Source: Methanocorpusculum sp. (GTDB lineage Archaea; Halobacteriota; Methanomicrobia; Methanomicrobiales; Methanocorpusculaceae). Taken from it: 13,655 nucleotides of DNA. Numbering within the stretch: the first letter of the stretch is position 1; the number at the start of each line of letters is the position of its first letter. The stretch covers positions 1 through 13,655 of the forward strand of contig DALTWG010000046.1 in NCBI GenBank assembly GCA_029987245.1, written 5' to 3'. This document shows, piece after piece, positions 1 through 6,255 of the stretch. The notes below the pieces were generated by a model. It saw only the letters and a list, made by a program, of their open reading frames with translations. It did no database searches and had not been told where the DNA came from. The position numbers and the translations under genes were made by a program.

Positions 1-53
1 CACCCACCCGCAGCAGAAATACCGCAAAACAAAAACTACCTGAATAATACCTG

Positions 54-61
54 AAAAAAAA
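54..61 (-). terminator. T-tract terminator candidate after rpsB
   Basis: Read on the minus strand, a run of eight T lies 18 nt beyond the rpsB stop codon. Archaeal RNA polymerase terminates at U-rich tracts without needing a hairpin, so this is a plausible end for the rpoN-rpsB transcript. The rest of positions 1-79 shows no coding signal; a short direct repeat ACCTGAA flanks the tract. Confidence 0.4.
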
Positions 62-79
62 TAATTCCCGTAAAGGAAC

Positions 80-688
80 TTAAATCTCAGCTTCGAAATC
101 TTCGAAGGTAAGAGAAGAAACAATGCCCTTCTGCTTTAAAAGTTCCTTGGTTAACAGGAAGTAAACCATAGACAGAGCCTTGCGACCCTTGTTGTTGGTC
201 GGAATAACAAGATCAACATTGTTGGTCTGGTTGTTGATATCACACAGTGCAATTACCGGAATGCCGCACTGAACAGCCTCGGTAATGACCTGGGAATCTC
301 CAATCGGGTCGGTGACAATAACGACTTCCGGCTCAACATACTTCGGAAGCTTCGGGTTGGTTAAAGTACCCGGGATAAATCTGCCAACGTGAGAGAGTGC
401 ACCGATAGTGTCTGCGAACTTCTGTGCAGGGTACTGACCGTACTGACGGGAGGTAACAACGAAAATCTTCGGGGCCTCATAGCGTGCAAGGAACTTTGCA
501 ACCTGCTTGATGCGCTCGTCAGTCTTTCTGATATCAATGATATACAGACCGTCAGAACGGACACGGTAGATGAAGTCCTTCATGTCGTTGTCTTTCTGCT
601 GGGTACCGATGTGGACACCTGCTGCAAGATATTCTTCTACAGATACTAATGGTTCATTTAATTCAATTCCAAGTTCATTGTCGGCCAT
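80..688 (-). CDS. rpsB: Small ribosomal subunit protein uS2
   Basis: Archaeal uS2 (S2p/SA family), a 30S subunit protein that binds 16S rRNA at the head-body junction. The 202-residue product carries the family features VSVEEYLAAGVHIGTQQK near the N-terminus, DGLYIIDIRKTDERI, and the C-terminal part PEVVIVTDPIGDSQ...EAVQCGIPVIALCDINN. The length is typical for archaea. The reading frame stays open to a TTG at 706, but I place the start at the ATG at 688 because a GAGGAG ribosome-binding site sits about 10 nt upstream and would lie inside the longer version. The gene starts 1 nt after the eno stop, so the two are translationally coupled. It ends the leftward operon; a T-tract follows. Confidence 0.95.
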   Translation of the reverse strand: MADNELGIELNEPLVSVEEYLAAGVHIGTQQKDNDMKDFIYRVRSDGLYIIDIRKTDERIKQVAKFLARYEAPKIFVVTSRQYGQYPAQKFADTIGALSHVGRFIPGTLTNPKLPKYVEPEVVIVTDPIGDSQVITEAVQCGIPVIALCDINNQTNNVDLVIPTNNKGRKALSMVYFLLTKELLKQKGIVSSLTFEDFEAEI

Positions 689-689
689 T

Positions 690-1898
690 TTAGAAATGCT
701 CCTCAATTCTTATAAGTTCATTTAATTTGGCGATACGCTCGCCGCCCACAACACCGCTCTTTAAGAAACAGCAGTTGAAAGCCGTGCCTAAATGAGCAAT
801 AGTGTTGTCGGTTGTCTCACCTGAGCGGTGACTCATAACAGCCTCATATCCGTAGTCATGTGCAAGGGAAATGGTGGCTGCAGTGTCGGTCAGGGTGCCA
901 ATCTGGTTCGGCTTGATTAAGATACAGTTTCCTGCACCTGCTTCAATACCCATTTCCAGACGCTCTACGTTGGTAACGAAAAGATCATCGCCGCAGATTA
1001 AGGTGTCACGTGCTGAAACATCCTCGGTCATATCTGCAAATGCATCGAAATCTTCCTCCTGAATCGGGTCCTCGACATAAATCAGGTTGTACTTGTCGAT
1101 TAAATCTGCGATATAGGCTATCTGATCTTCCGTGCTGCGCTCTGCATCCTTGTAGATGTACTTCTGCTTTTCGGCATTCCACATCTCGGACGCTGCGACA
1201 TCAAGACCCATCCGGACCTCAACGCCTGTCTCATCCATGACCTTGGTCACAGCTTCATTGACAACATCGAATGCCTCTAAGTCGGAGATGTGCGGGGCCC
1301 ATGCACCCTCGTCGCCCTTGCCGCAGCCCTTGCCGCGCGCGACAAGAATTTTCTTGATTTCCTTGTGGACCGCTGCGTTGGTAAAGATGGCCTCGCGCGC
1401 GTCGCTGGAACCGACAGGAACAATCAGGAATTCCTGGATATCGGTTGCATCCACAGCGTGCGCGCCGCCGCCGATAACGTTTCCAAGCGGGTACGGCGTT
1501 TCTTTATGCTGGAAAATGCCGTTGCCGCCGAGATACTCGAAGAGTTCGAGGTCAAGCGCGGACGCGGCTGCTTTAGCATTTGCAAGAGAAAGCGCAACCG
1601 CAACGTTTGCGCCAACTTTGGATAAGTTTTTGGTGCCGTCGATTTCACGGATGGTCTCATCAAAGCCCATCTGGTCGCAGGAGTCAAGCTCGATTAATTT
1701 CGGGATGAGATTTACCTGCGCGTCTGCGATTGCATCCTCGCACGGGCGCACCTTTGCCTCATAGATACCGGTAGAAGCACCGCTTGGTGCACACGCGCGG
1801 CCGAATCCGCCGGAAGCGGTGGTAATTTCCGCTTCAACGGTTTCGTTGCCGCGCGAATCAAGAATTCTGCGTAAATAGATATTGGAAATTTCAGTCAT
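690..1898 (-). CDS. eno: Enolase (phosphopyruvate hydratase)
   Basis: Cytoplasmic enolase interconverting 2-phosphoglycerate and phosphoenolpyruvate in glycolysis and gluconeogenesis. The 402-residue product has the substrate loop SGASTG (39-44), QEFLIVP with catalytic-region E156, GDEGAWAP with E197, the Mg2+ ligands D233 (GLDVAAS), E276 (YVEDPI) and D304 (GDDLFVTN), the general base K329 (LIKPNQIGT), H357 in SHRSGETTD, and K380 near the C-terminus. All expected catalytic residues are present. GDEGAWAP and GETTD replace the GDEGGFAP and GETED commonly seen in bacterial enolases. The start is the ATG at 1898, with GAGGT about 8 nt upstream; the open frame upstream (to 1913) overlaps rpoK and is rejected. 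It begins 1 nt after the rpoK stop and ends 1 nt before rpsB, inside the translation/transcription operon. Confidence 0.96.
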   Translation of the reverse strand: MTEISNIYLRRILDSRGNETVEAEITTASGGFGRACAPSGASTGIYEAKVRPCEDAIADAQVNLIPKLIELDSCDQMGFDETIREIDGTKNLSKVGANVAVALSLANAKAAASALDLELFEYLGGNGIFQHKETPYPLGNVIGGGAHAVDATDIQEFLIVPVGSSDAREAIFTNAAVHKEIKKILVARGKGCGKGDEGAWAPHISDLEAFDVVNEAVTKVMDETGVEVRMGLDVAASEMWNAEKQKYIYKDAERSTEDQIAYIADLIDKYNLIYVEDPIQEEDFDAFADMTEDVSARDTLICGDDLFVTNVERLEMGIEAGAGNCILIKPNQIGTLTDTAATISLAHDYGYEAVMSHRSGETTDNTIAHLGTAFNCCFLKSGVVGGERIAKLNELIRIEEHF

Positions 1899-1899
1899 G

Positions 1900-2091
1900 T
1901 TACAGTACCTCAACTTTGTTGCTGAAGACGCGTTTTACCGTAATTGGAACACGGTCTGCAGCAAATTCCTCTAAAGCAATCTCAAGAGGGTCGATTTTTG
2001 CAGTTTTGACGAGAACCGGAGCTCCCATCGAAACCTGCAAAGCACGTGCGCCGACAATTCTGGCGCGTTCATATCTGGTATAGTTAGTCAA
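1900..2091 (-). CDS. rpoK: RNA polymerase subunit Rpo6 (RpoK, omega/Rpb6 homologue)
   Basis: Archaeal RNA polymerase subunit K, homologue of eukaryotic Rpb6 and bacterial omega, which clamps the largest subunit during assembly. The core is TRYERARIVGARALQVSMGAP, slightly altered in no key position I can see, followed by DPLEIALEEFAADRVPITVKR, typical of RpoK. No ATG start exists. I prefer the TTG at 2091, giving MTNYTRYER and 63 residues, because GGAAGTGAT just upstream matches the ideal archaeal Shine-Dalgarno GGAGGTGAT at 8 of 9 positions with suitable spacing. A GTG at 2100, three codons earlier, is the alternative but would bury that site. It lies downstream of tRNA-Pro and 1 nt ahead of eno, so its mRNA is probably released by tRNA 3' processing or read through from the rpoN promoter. 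Confidence 0.9.
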   Translation of the reverse strand: MTNYTRYERARIVGARALQVSMGAPVLVKTAKIDPLEIALEEFAADRVPITVKRVFSNKVEVL

Positions 2092-2117
2092 AGAAATCAC
2101 TTCCGTAAATAACAGAG

Positions 2118-2123
2118 AAAAAA
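2118..2123 (-). terminator. T6 tract immediately 3' of tRNA-Pro
   Basis: On the minus strand six T residues directly follow the tRNA discriminator base. This may terminate part of the rpoN-tRNA transcript, separating it from rpoK-eno-rpsB, or may simply be the trailer removed by RNase Z. I see no independent promoter for rpoK, so termination can only be partial if rpoK is expressed from upstream. Confidence 0.3.
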
Positions 2124-2198
2124 TGGGGATGCTGAGATTCGAACTCAGGTCACTACGTCCCGAACGTAATAGGATGGTCCAGGCTACCCTACATCCCC
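2124..2198 (-). tRNA. tRNA-Pro (anticodon CGG)
   Basis: The minus strand folds as a complete tRNA. The acceptor stem is GGGGATG paired with CATCCCC, with discriminator A. There is a D-arm region GGGTAGCCTGG, an anticodon stem TTACG/CGTAG (first pair T-G) around loop TTCGGGA with anticodon CGG for codon CCG, and a T-arm CTGAG-TTCGAAT-CTCAG. CCA is not encoded and no intron is seen. It is embedded in the operon, 16 nt after the rpoN stop and 32 nt before the rpoK start. Confidence 0.95.
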
Positions 2199-2214
2199 TC
2201 TAGATTCTCATGCC

Positions 2215-2403
2215 TCACGTGTATGGGTACAATTCATCTACGACCACTTTGTGGCTCAGAAGCATTCTTCTGCAGCAGTAACGGTCTAATCCCATTGAAT
2301 CCAGAATTTCTTTCGGATCCTCACCTGCAGCTTTACGCTGTTGGAATTCCTCAAAGTACGGGGAGATCACTTTCCCGCATGTGAAGCATCGAACTGGTAT
2401 CAT
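2215..2403 (-). CDS. rpoN: RNA polymerase subunit Rpo10 (RpoN, Rpb10 homologue)
   Basis: Small zinc-binding subunit of archaeal RNA polymerase, homologue of Rpb10, which anchors the RpoD/RpoL assembly platform. The 62-residue product starts MIPVRCFTCGKVIS, with the zinc ligands C6 and C9 and the second pair in DRYCCRRMLLSH, and ends in VVVDELYPY, all typical of the family. The start is the ATG at 2403; the frame remains open upstream only because it runs through the intergenic spacer. No Shine-Dalgarno is visible. A TATA box TTTATAAA at 2420-2427 puts the transcription start at or a few nucleotides from the ATG, so the mRNA is probably leaderless. It therefore starts a second transcription unit (rpoN, tRNA-Pro, rpoK, eno, rpsB) within the cluster. 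Confidence 0.95.
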   Translation of the reverse strand: MIPVRCFTCGKVISPYFEEFQQRKAAGEDPKEILDSMGLDRYCCRRMLLSHKVVVDELYPYT

Positions 2404-2419
2404 TAGTTGTCTCTCTAAG

Positions 2420-2427
2420 TTTATAAA
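2420..2427 (-). promoter_or_regulatory. TATA box of rpoN
   Basis: TTTATAAA on the minus strand, preceded by a CGCAACC stretch in the BRE position. Its centre is about 20 nt from the rpoN ATG, the expected distance for a leaderless archaeal transcript. Confidence 0.6.
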
Positions 2428-2438
2428 GGTTGCGAATG

Positions 2439-2462
2439 GTTGTGTCCGATATCGGACACAAC
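2439..2462. promoter_or_regulatory. Perfect 24-nt palindrome upstream of rpoN promoter
   Basis: Half-site GTTGTGTCCGAT is followed directly by its exact reverse complement. The palindrome lies 11 nt upstream of the rpoN TATA box and 29 nt downstream of the rpsI stop. It could be an operator for a dimeric transcription factor acting on the rpoN unit, or a hairpin at the 3' end of the rpsM-rpsI transcript. No T-tract follows it in the minus direction, which argues against a simple terminator. Confidence 0.55.
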
Positions 2463-2491
2463 ACGTTGCGCACGTATTCGTACTGCTGTTC

Positions 2492-2890
2492 TTAACGGTA
2501 GGATTTCTGGAAGCGCCCGCGTGCACCGTGGCAGTGCGGCTTCTTCATTTCCTTCTGACGGGAATCGTTGATTAACAGAGTTCTGTCGTAGGACAGGTAC
2601 ACTTCCTTAATCTTCGGGTCGTTGGTCCATGCAAGGATGCCGCGGCCGATTGCGGTGCGGATTGCCTCTGCCTGACCCATGACACCGCCGCCCTGGACGG
2701 AAATTTCGATGTCAGCGTTGTCGATTGCTCCCGGAGCGAGTGCAATTGCCTCGGAAATCTTCATTCTGATGATTTCGTTGGAGTAGACCTCTAACGGGAC
2801 AGAGTTGATTCTGACACGTCCCTTGCCTTCTTTGAAGGTTGCTCTTGCGATTGCGGTCTTTCTCTTTCCACTGGTGTTTACAACATTCAT
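2492..2890 (-). CDS. rpsI: Small ribosomal subunit protein uS9
   Basis: uS9, whose C-terminal tail reaches the P-site tRNA anticodon region in the 30S subunit. The 132-residue product begins with the archaeal form NTSGKRKTAIARAT, contains VQGGGVMGQAEAIRTAIGRG in its core, and ends in ARGRFQKSYR, the diagnostic uS9 tail. The length fits archaeal uS9. The start is the ATG at 2890, with AAGGTGA about 8 nt upstream lying inside the 11-nt gap to rplM. Last gene of the compact rpsM-rpsI run; an 88-nt spacer with a palindrome and a new promoter follows. Confidence 0.97.
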   Translation of the reverse strand: MNVVNTSGKRKTAIARATFKEGKGRVRINSVPLEVYSNEIIRMKISEAIALAPGAIDNADIEISVQGGGVMGQAEAIRTAIGRGILAWTNDPKIKEVYLSYDRTLLINDSRQKEMKKPHCHGARGRFQKSYR

Positions 2891-2901
2891 TTTAACTCAC
2901 C

Positions 2902-3324
2902 TTAGAATTTTGCTCCAAGAGTTGTGCTGATGTCTTCAAGAGTAACGTAGCGCGCGGAAGATAACCGGTCGCGGTGTGCTGCCTCAAGGACTTCTGCCTC
3001 TGCATCTTTCAGTTCGTACGGAACGCCTACATATGCTTTTACACGGCGGAAAGCTGCTGCTCCCGGCCGGGTTTTGTACGGAAGCATGCCGCGGATTGTG
3101 CGTTTGACAATCTGGTCCGGGCGTCTCGGATAGAACGGACCCCCTTCAACAGATCCTCTTACACGGCGGGTACGGAATTCACCGATAACCATGCCGCGGT
3201 GACCGGAAACAATTGCCTTCTCAGCGTTGATAATGGCAATCTCCTCGCCTGCCTGAACACGGGTTGCAACAATACTGGATAATCTTCCAAGGAGAAGATT
3301 TTCTGCGTTAATAACTGTTACCAT
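2902..3324 (-). CDS. rplM: Large ribosomal subunit protein uL13
   Basis: uL13, an early-assembling 50S protein. The 140-residue product has the archaeal/eukaryotic-type pattern: INAENLLLGRLSSIVA at the N-terminus, EEIAIINAEKAIVSG, the basic segment RRPDQIVKRTIRGMLPYKT, and GAAAFRRVKAYVGVPYEL. It is the usual length for archaeal L13. The start is the ATG at 3324, with GAGGTGA about 7 nt upstream overlapping the end of rpl18e. The adjacent pair uL13-uS9 is the standard arrangement across all domains; here eL18 precedes it, the usual archaeal order. Confidence 0.97.
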   Translation of the reverse strand: MVTVINAENLLLGRLSSIVATRVQAGEEIAIINAEKAIVSGHRGMVIGEFRTRRVRGSVEGGPFYPRRPDQIVKRTIRGMLPYKTRPGAAAFRRVKAYVGVPYELKDAEAEVLEAAHRDRLSSARYVTLEDISTTLGAKF

Positions 3325-3330
3325 ATCTCT

Positions 3331-3684
3331 TCACCTCAGAATTCTTACCTTGCTTCCTTTCGGATTTGCTGCTACCAGTTCTTCAATGGACATGCAGGTT
3401 CCTTTTGCTTCAGTAATCTTTTCGCGCGCTGCATCAGAGAAGTTTAAGGCTGCGACCTTGACTGCGGTACCGATGGTGCCTGCTGCCAGGACTTTGCCCG
3501 GGATAATGACAATCTCGTTCTCTTTTGCGTAGCGGTTGATTTTACCGACGTTCACTTCTGCGTGGTTCTTGCTGGAAGTCTCAAGTCTTCCTGCAATCTC
3601 CTTCCAGATGTTTGCCTCGTTTTCTCTGGATGCTTTTTTCAGCATCATAATTAAGGATTCGAGGCGCGGATTAGTTTTATTCAT
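3331..3684 (-). CDS. rpl18e: Large ribosomal subunit protein eL18
   Basis: eL18, an archaeal/eukaryotic 50S protein of the L15/L18e fold. The 117-residue product has NKTNPRLESLIMMLKKASRE at the N-terminus, VNVGKINRYAKENEIVIIPGKVL and GTAVKVAALNFSDAAREKI in the middle, and GSKVRILR at the end. These are characteristic of archaeal L18e, which lacks the eukaryotic extension. The start is the ATG at 3684, with GGAGGG about 8 nt upstream in the tail of rpoD. It abuts rpoD with no gap, so the two are likely translationally coupled. Confidence 0.96.
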   Translation of the reverse strand: MNKTNPRLESLIMMLKKASRENEANIWKEIAGRLETSSKNHAEVNVGKINRYAKENEIVIIPGKVLAAGTIGTAVKVAALNFSDAAREKITEAKGTCMSIEELVAANPKGSKVRILR

Positions 3685-4509
3685 TTACAGTCCCTCCTGT
3701 AATGCTTCAATCATGTCTGCGGATACTGATTTAATATGCAGCAGAGCTCTTTCGATGATTTCCTTGACTGGAAGAGATCCGTCGGATTCCACAACAAAGA
3801 TGAACTTTGAAGTATCGGAGCCGATAGTGATTGCGGGCTCTTCATTTCCGGTGTTAATGCATGCATTCATGCAGATTCTACACATGGAACAGTCTTTTTC
3901 CTTGCTTTCCCCGTTTACATTGCGGACAGCCACTTTGCCGTTTGCAATCTCAAGAACATCTCTCGGACATTCGTCAATGCATTTGCCGCATCCGTCGCAG
4001 GATTCTGCGATGGTGATGACCGGATATTCAGAATATCCGCATGCTAAAGTCGGCTGCCATTTGGCGTGTTCTTTTCCGTAGTTAACCTCTGCGGTTGCCT
4101 CGAGAACAATCTTCTGGCCTTCCCAGAGTTTAATAATCGGGATGTTGCTTTGAACCGGTACTGCTTTCTCGTCCATTGATACAAGGTCACCGGAGGTAAC
4201 CATCTTCGGACCTTCAACACTTAACGTGAATGTAACCTGGCATGCAGGACATCCTGCACCGCCGCAGTCACATTCTGATCTGGGCTTGTAGGTGGACAAA
4301 TCAGTCTTAAGAGGTATAAGACCAAGTCTGTGTGCAAGCATTTCATCAAAGATAACGCTTGTGTTGTCGTAGATTTTGACATCCTCTATTGCGAGGGTCG
4401 GGACTTCACCAATCATCGACCGGCGAAGTGCGTTTGCGAAAGCAGTTGTGGCTCCGTGAATGGTAAAACGTGCTACAGAGTCATCAAGCCTGCTGAATAC
4501 CAGATCCAT
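3685..4509 (-). CDS. rpoD: RNA polymerase subunit Rpo3 (RpoD, alpha/Rpb3 homologue) with two [4Fe-4S] motifs
   Basis: Archaeal RNA polymerase subunit D, homologue of bacterial alpha N-terminal domain and eukaryotic Rpb3; it dimerises with RpoL to nucleate assembly. The 274-residue product begins with the alpha motif FTIHGATTAFANALRRSMIGEVPTLAIE... A CxC...CxxC group (C80, C82, C87, C90) lies in the insertion. A ferredoxin-like domain follows, with two complete CxxCxxCxxxC motifs: C171/C174/C177/C181 and C207/C210/C213/C217. The C-terminal part DTSKFIFVVESDGSLPVKEII is the second half of the alpha dimerisation domain. Both cluster motifs are intact, as in methanogen RpoD proteins known to carry two clusters. 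The start is the ATG at 4509, immediately next to the rpsK stop, with AGGAGAGT upstream. Confidence 0.97.
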   Translation of the reverse strand: MDLVFSRLDDSVARFTIHGATTAFANALRRSMIGEVPTLAIEDVKIYDNTSVIFDEMLAHRLGLIPLKTDLSTYKPRSECDCGGAGCPACQVTFTLSVEGPKMVTSGDLVSMDEKAVPVQSNIPIIKLWEGQKIVLEATAEVNYGKEHAKWQPTLACGYSEYPVITIAESCDGCGKCIDECPRDVLEIANGKVAVRNVNGESKEKDCSMCRICMNACINTGNEEPAITIGSDTSKFIFVVESDGSLPVKEIIERALLHIKSVSADMIEALQEGL

Positions 4510-4905
4510 TCAGACTCTCCTGCCTCTCCTTCCGCCTTTCATTCTGATAGAATCGTGCGGAACGGGGGTTACATCTTCAATTCTTCCGATTTTGATACCG
4601 GCACGGGATAAGGCGCGGATTGCTGCCTGTGCTCCCGGTCCCGGGTTCCGCTGGCGTGCGTTTCCGGGGCCCTTGACTCTGATATGGAGGCCGGTAATTC
4701 CCTTGTCTTTTGCTGCAGTTGCAATGTTGATTGCCATCTGCATTGCTGCGTACGGGGAGGATTCGTTTCTTGCCTGCTTGACAACCATTCCACCAGTGGA
4801 CTTGCAAATGGTCTCTGCACCGGATAAATCAGTGACGGTGATAATGGTGTTGTTGAAGGTTGCGTAAATGTGGGCAATTCCCCACTTTTCTGCTGCTTCT
4901 GCCAT
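4510..4905 (-). CDS. rpsK: Small ribosomal subunit protein uS11
   Basis: uS11, part of the 30S platform that contacts the mRNA exit region. The 131-residue product has WGIAHIYATFNNTIITVTDLSG, GGMVVKQARNESSPYAAMQ, GITGLHIRVKGPGNARQRNPGPGAQAAIR, and the diagnostic ending DVTPVPHDSIRMKGGRRGRR. The length matches archaeal uS11. The start is the ATG at 4905, with GAGGTCC about 9 nt upstream, lying across the rpsD stop (2-nt gap). Confidence 0.97.
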   Translation of the reverse strand: MAEAAEKWGIAHIYATFNNTIITVTDLSGAETICKSTGGMVVKQARNESSPYAAMQMAINIATAAKDKGITGLHIRVKGPGNARQRNPGPGAQAAIRALSRAGIKIGRIEDVTPVPHDSIRMKGGRRGRRV

Positions 4906-4907
4906 GT

Positions 4908-5453
4908 TTAGGACCTCTGGTTCATGATACGCTTGCGCTCGCCGTTTGCTTCATCTGCAAAGGAGGAGGTTGCGTAGTAGGTAATCTTGGCTTCATCTGC
5001 AACGGTGACCATGTAGCTTGGAACGCTGACACGCTGACCTGCAATTGCAATGTGGCCGTGAGTGATTAACTGGCGTGCCTGTTTCGGGCTGCGTGCAAGG
5101 CCTTTTCTGTAGACAACAGTCTGCAGGCGGCGCTCGAGAATGTCTTCAACTTTTAAGGATAAGACATCATCCATTGCTGCGTTTGCTCCGATAAGGCCAA
5201 AGCGCTGAAGGGTGCCTAAAAGTTCGTCGCGGCGTGCGACGGTCTTTTCGGTTTCACCGACTGCGGAAATCATTGCAAGAACTTCTCTTGCTCCAGACCG
5301 GTGCTTTTTCAGAACTTCGGTTGCTTTCCAGATTTCACGTTTGTTTCTCAGACCGTAGGTGATTGCGATAACACGTTCGGTTTCAATTCTCGATTTCTCG
5401 AACCGGCGCTGCGGTGAGGAATACGTTTTGGTGTTCTTTCCCGGATATCCCAT
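4908..5453 (-). CDS. rpsD: Small ribosomal subunit protein uS4
   Basis: uS4, a primary 16S rRNA-binding protein that nucleates 30S body assembly. The 181-residue product begins MGYPGKNTKTYSSPQRRFEKSRIE, shortened form of which is typical of archaeal S4. It carries an S4 RNA-binding domain at about residues 103-146 (LERRLQTVVYRKGLARSPKQ followed by ARQLITHGHIAIAGQRV). No N-terminal zinc-binding cysteines are present. The start is the ATG at 5453, with AAGGTGATG about 5-8 nt upstream, in the 10-nt gap after rpsM. In bacteria S4 represses its own operon; nothing here shows whether that happens in this archaeon. Confidence 0.97.
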   Translation of the reverse strand: MGYPGKNTKTYSSPQRRFEKSRIETERVIAITYGLRNKREIWKATEVLKKHRSGAREVLAMISAVGETEKTVARRDELLGTLQRFGLIGANAAMDDVLSLKVEDILERRLQTVVYRKGLARSPKQARQLITHGHIAIAGQRVSVPSYMVTVADEAKITYYATSSFADEANGERKRIMNQRS

Positions 5454-5463
5454 TTACATCACC

Positions 5464-5922
5464 TTAGTGGTCTGCCTTCCTTTTGGAAACACCGACAATC
5501 TTACCGAATCTGCCGGTGGATTTCGTACACTGTCCGCGAACCTTAAGGCCGTTTTCGTGGCGGATGCCTCTGTAACAGCGCATCTTCTTGAGGAGGTTAA
5601 GGTCGTCTTCTTTCGCAAGGGAGAGGTCGCTGCCGTAGAGGTGTTTCTGTTCTCCAGAGTACACATCTACCGGGCGGTTTACCATCCATTTTGGCACGGT
5701 GGACGGGTATGCAACAACTTCCTTTTCGAGTGCTGCTACCTGTGCGTCATCTAAGAGACCCATAGTTGCGTGGGTGTCGACACCTGCGCGGCGGGAGATG
5801 ACGAGTGCGGCGTGGAGGCCAATGCCCTTGATACCGGTAAGTGCTAACTGTACCGGCTGGGTACCGTCCAGATCAGTGTTAATGATCCGCACAAAATATT
5901 TTAATTCTGACTCTTCTGCCAT
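5464..5922 (-). CDS. rpsM: Small ribosomal subunit protein uS13
   Basis: uS13, a 30S head protein forming intersubunit bridges and contacting the P-site tRNA. The 152-residue product has the archaeal N-terminal form YFVRIINTDLDGTQPVQLAL, the helix-two-turn-helix region TGIKGIG..AALVISRRAGVD, and the basic C-terminal segment GLKVRGQCTKSTGRFGKIVG ending in SKRK. The length is normal for archaea. The start is the ATG at 5922, with GAGAGG about 9 nt upstream. First protein gene of the operon; tRNA-Ser lies 86 nt upstream on the same strand and a 7-bp inverted repeat occupies the leader. Confidence 0.97.
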   Translation of the reverse strand: MAEESELKYFVRIINTDLDGTQPVQLALTGIKGIGLHAALVISRRAGVDTHATMGLLDDAQVAALEKEVVAYPSTVPKWMVNRPVDVYSGEQKHLYGSDLSLAKEDDLNLLKKMRCYRGIRHENGLKVRGQCTKSTGRFGKIVGVSKRKADH

Positions 5923-5957
5923 GTTTTTCTGCCTCTCATTTGAGAGTTGTGTGCCCG

Positions 5958-5979
5958 CGTTTTCATAGGGAGGAAAACG
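5958..5979 (-). promoter_or_regulatory. Inverted repeat in the rpsM leader
   Basis: CGTTTTC and GAAAACG, perfect 7-bp arms, flank an 8-nt loop between tRNA-Ser and rpsM. The hairpin would be in the 5' leader of the ribosomal-protein mRNA. It might be a translational or processing signal; no specific binder can be named. Confidence 0.4.
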
Positions 5980-6008
5980 TGAAGCGGTTTGGTTTTGCGA
6001 AAATTTAG

Positions 6009-6093
6009 CGCAGACGGAGGGATTTGAACCCTCGAGTCCTTTTGGGACACAGGTTTAGCAAACCTGCGCCATACCAGGCTTGGCTACATCTGC
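6009..6093 (-). tRNA. tRNA-Ser (anticodon GCU)
   Basis: The minus strand folds as an 85-nt class II tRNA. The acceptor stem is GCAGATG/CGTCTGC (one G-T pair) with discriminator G, as expected for serine. The anticodon stem CAGGT/ACCTG surrounds loop TTGCTAA with anticodon GCT (codons AGC/AGU). There is a long variable arm GTCC-CAAAA-GGAC and a T-arm GAGGG-TTCAAAT-CCCTC. No intron, no encoded CCA. It lies just upstream of rpsM on the same strand. Confidence 0.96.
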
Positions 6094-6177
6094 TAAATTA
6101 ACTCCGCATCGTCCTCTGATTTCTCAGAGGTTTGACACTCGCAGTATCATAAATACTGCTCCACTAATCTGAGTGCG

Positions 6178-6189
6178 GTATATTATATG
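6178..6189 (+). promoter_or_regulatory. Candidate promoter of the FKBP gene
   Basis: GTATATTATATG is a good archaeal TATA-box match and predicts a transcription start near 6210. A second AT-rich box (TTATAATAC, 6200-6208) predicts a start near 6230. A third, ATATAATA at 6350-6357, is too close to the ATG to drive the full gene. Confidence 0.4.
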
Positions 6190-6225
6190 CAGTCTGAGGT
6201 TATAATACTTGTCCTTGTTTTGCGG

Positions 6226-6255
6226 TCCGGAAGAGGATTTTTCAAGGATTCCGGA
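6226..6255 (+). ncRNA. Structured leader element upstream of FKBP gene
   Basis: Arms TCCGGAA (6226-6232) and TTCCGGA (6249-6255) pair perfectly over 7 bp. They are enclosed by GTCC (6211-6214) and GGAC (6261-6264), and further downstream GGTG/CACC can form another small hairpin. If transcription starts near 6210 this is a folded 5' leader. It matches no riboswitch class I recognise. Confidence 0.3.

Noticed and set aside
1156..1764. Long plus-strand frame opposite eno (202 residues)
   Set aside because: Antisense shadow of a well-supported enolase; Ser/Arg/Pro-rich composition typical of a shadow frame.
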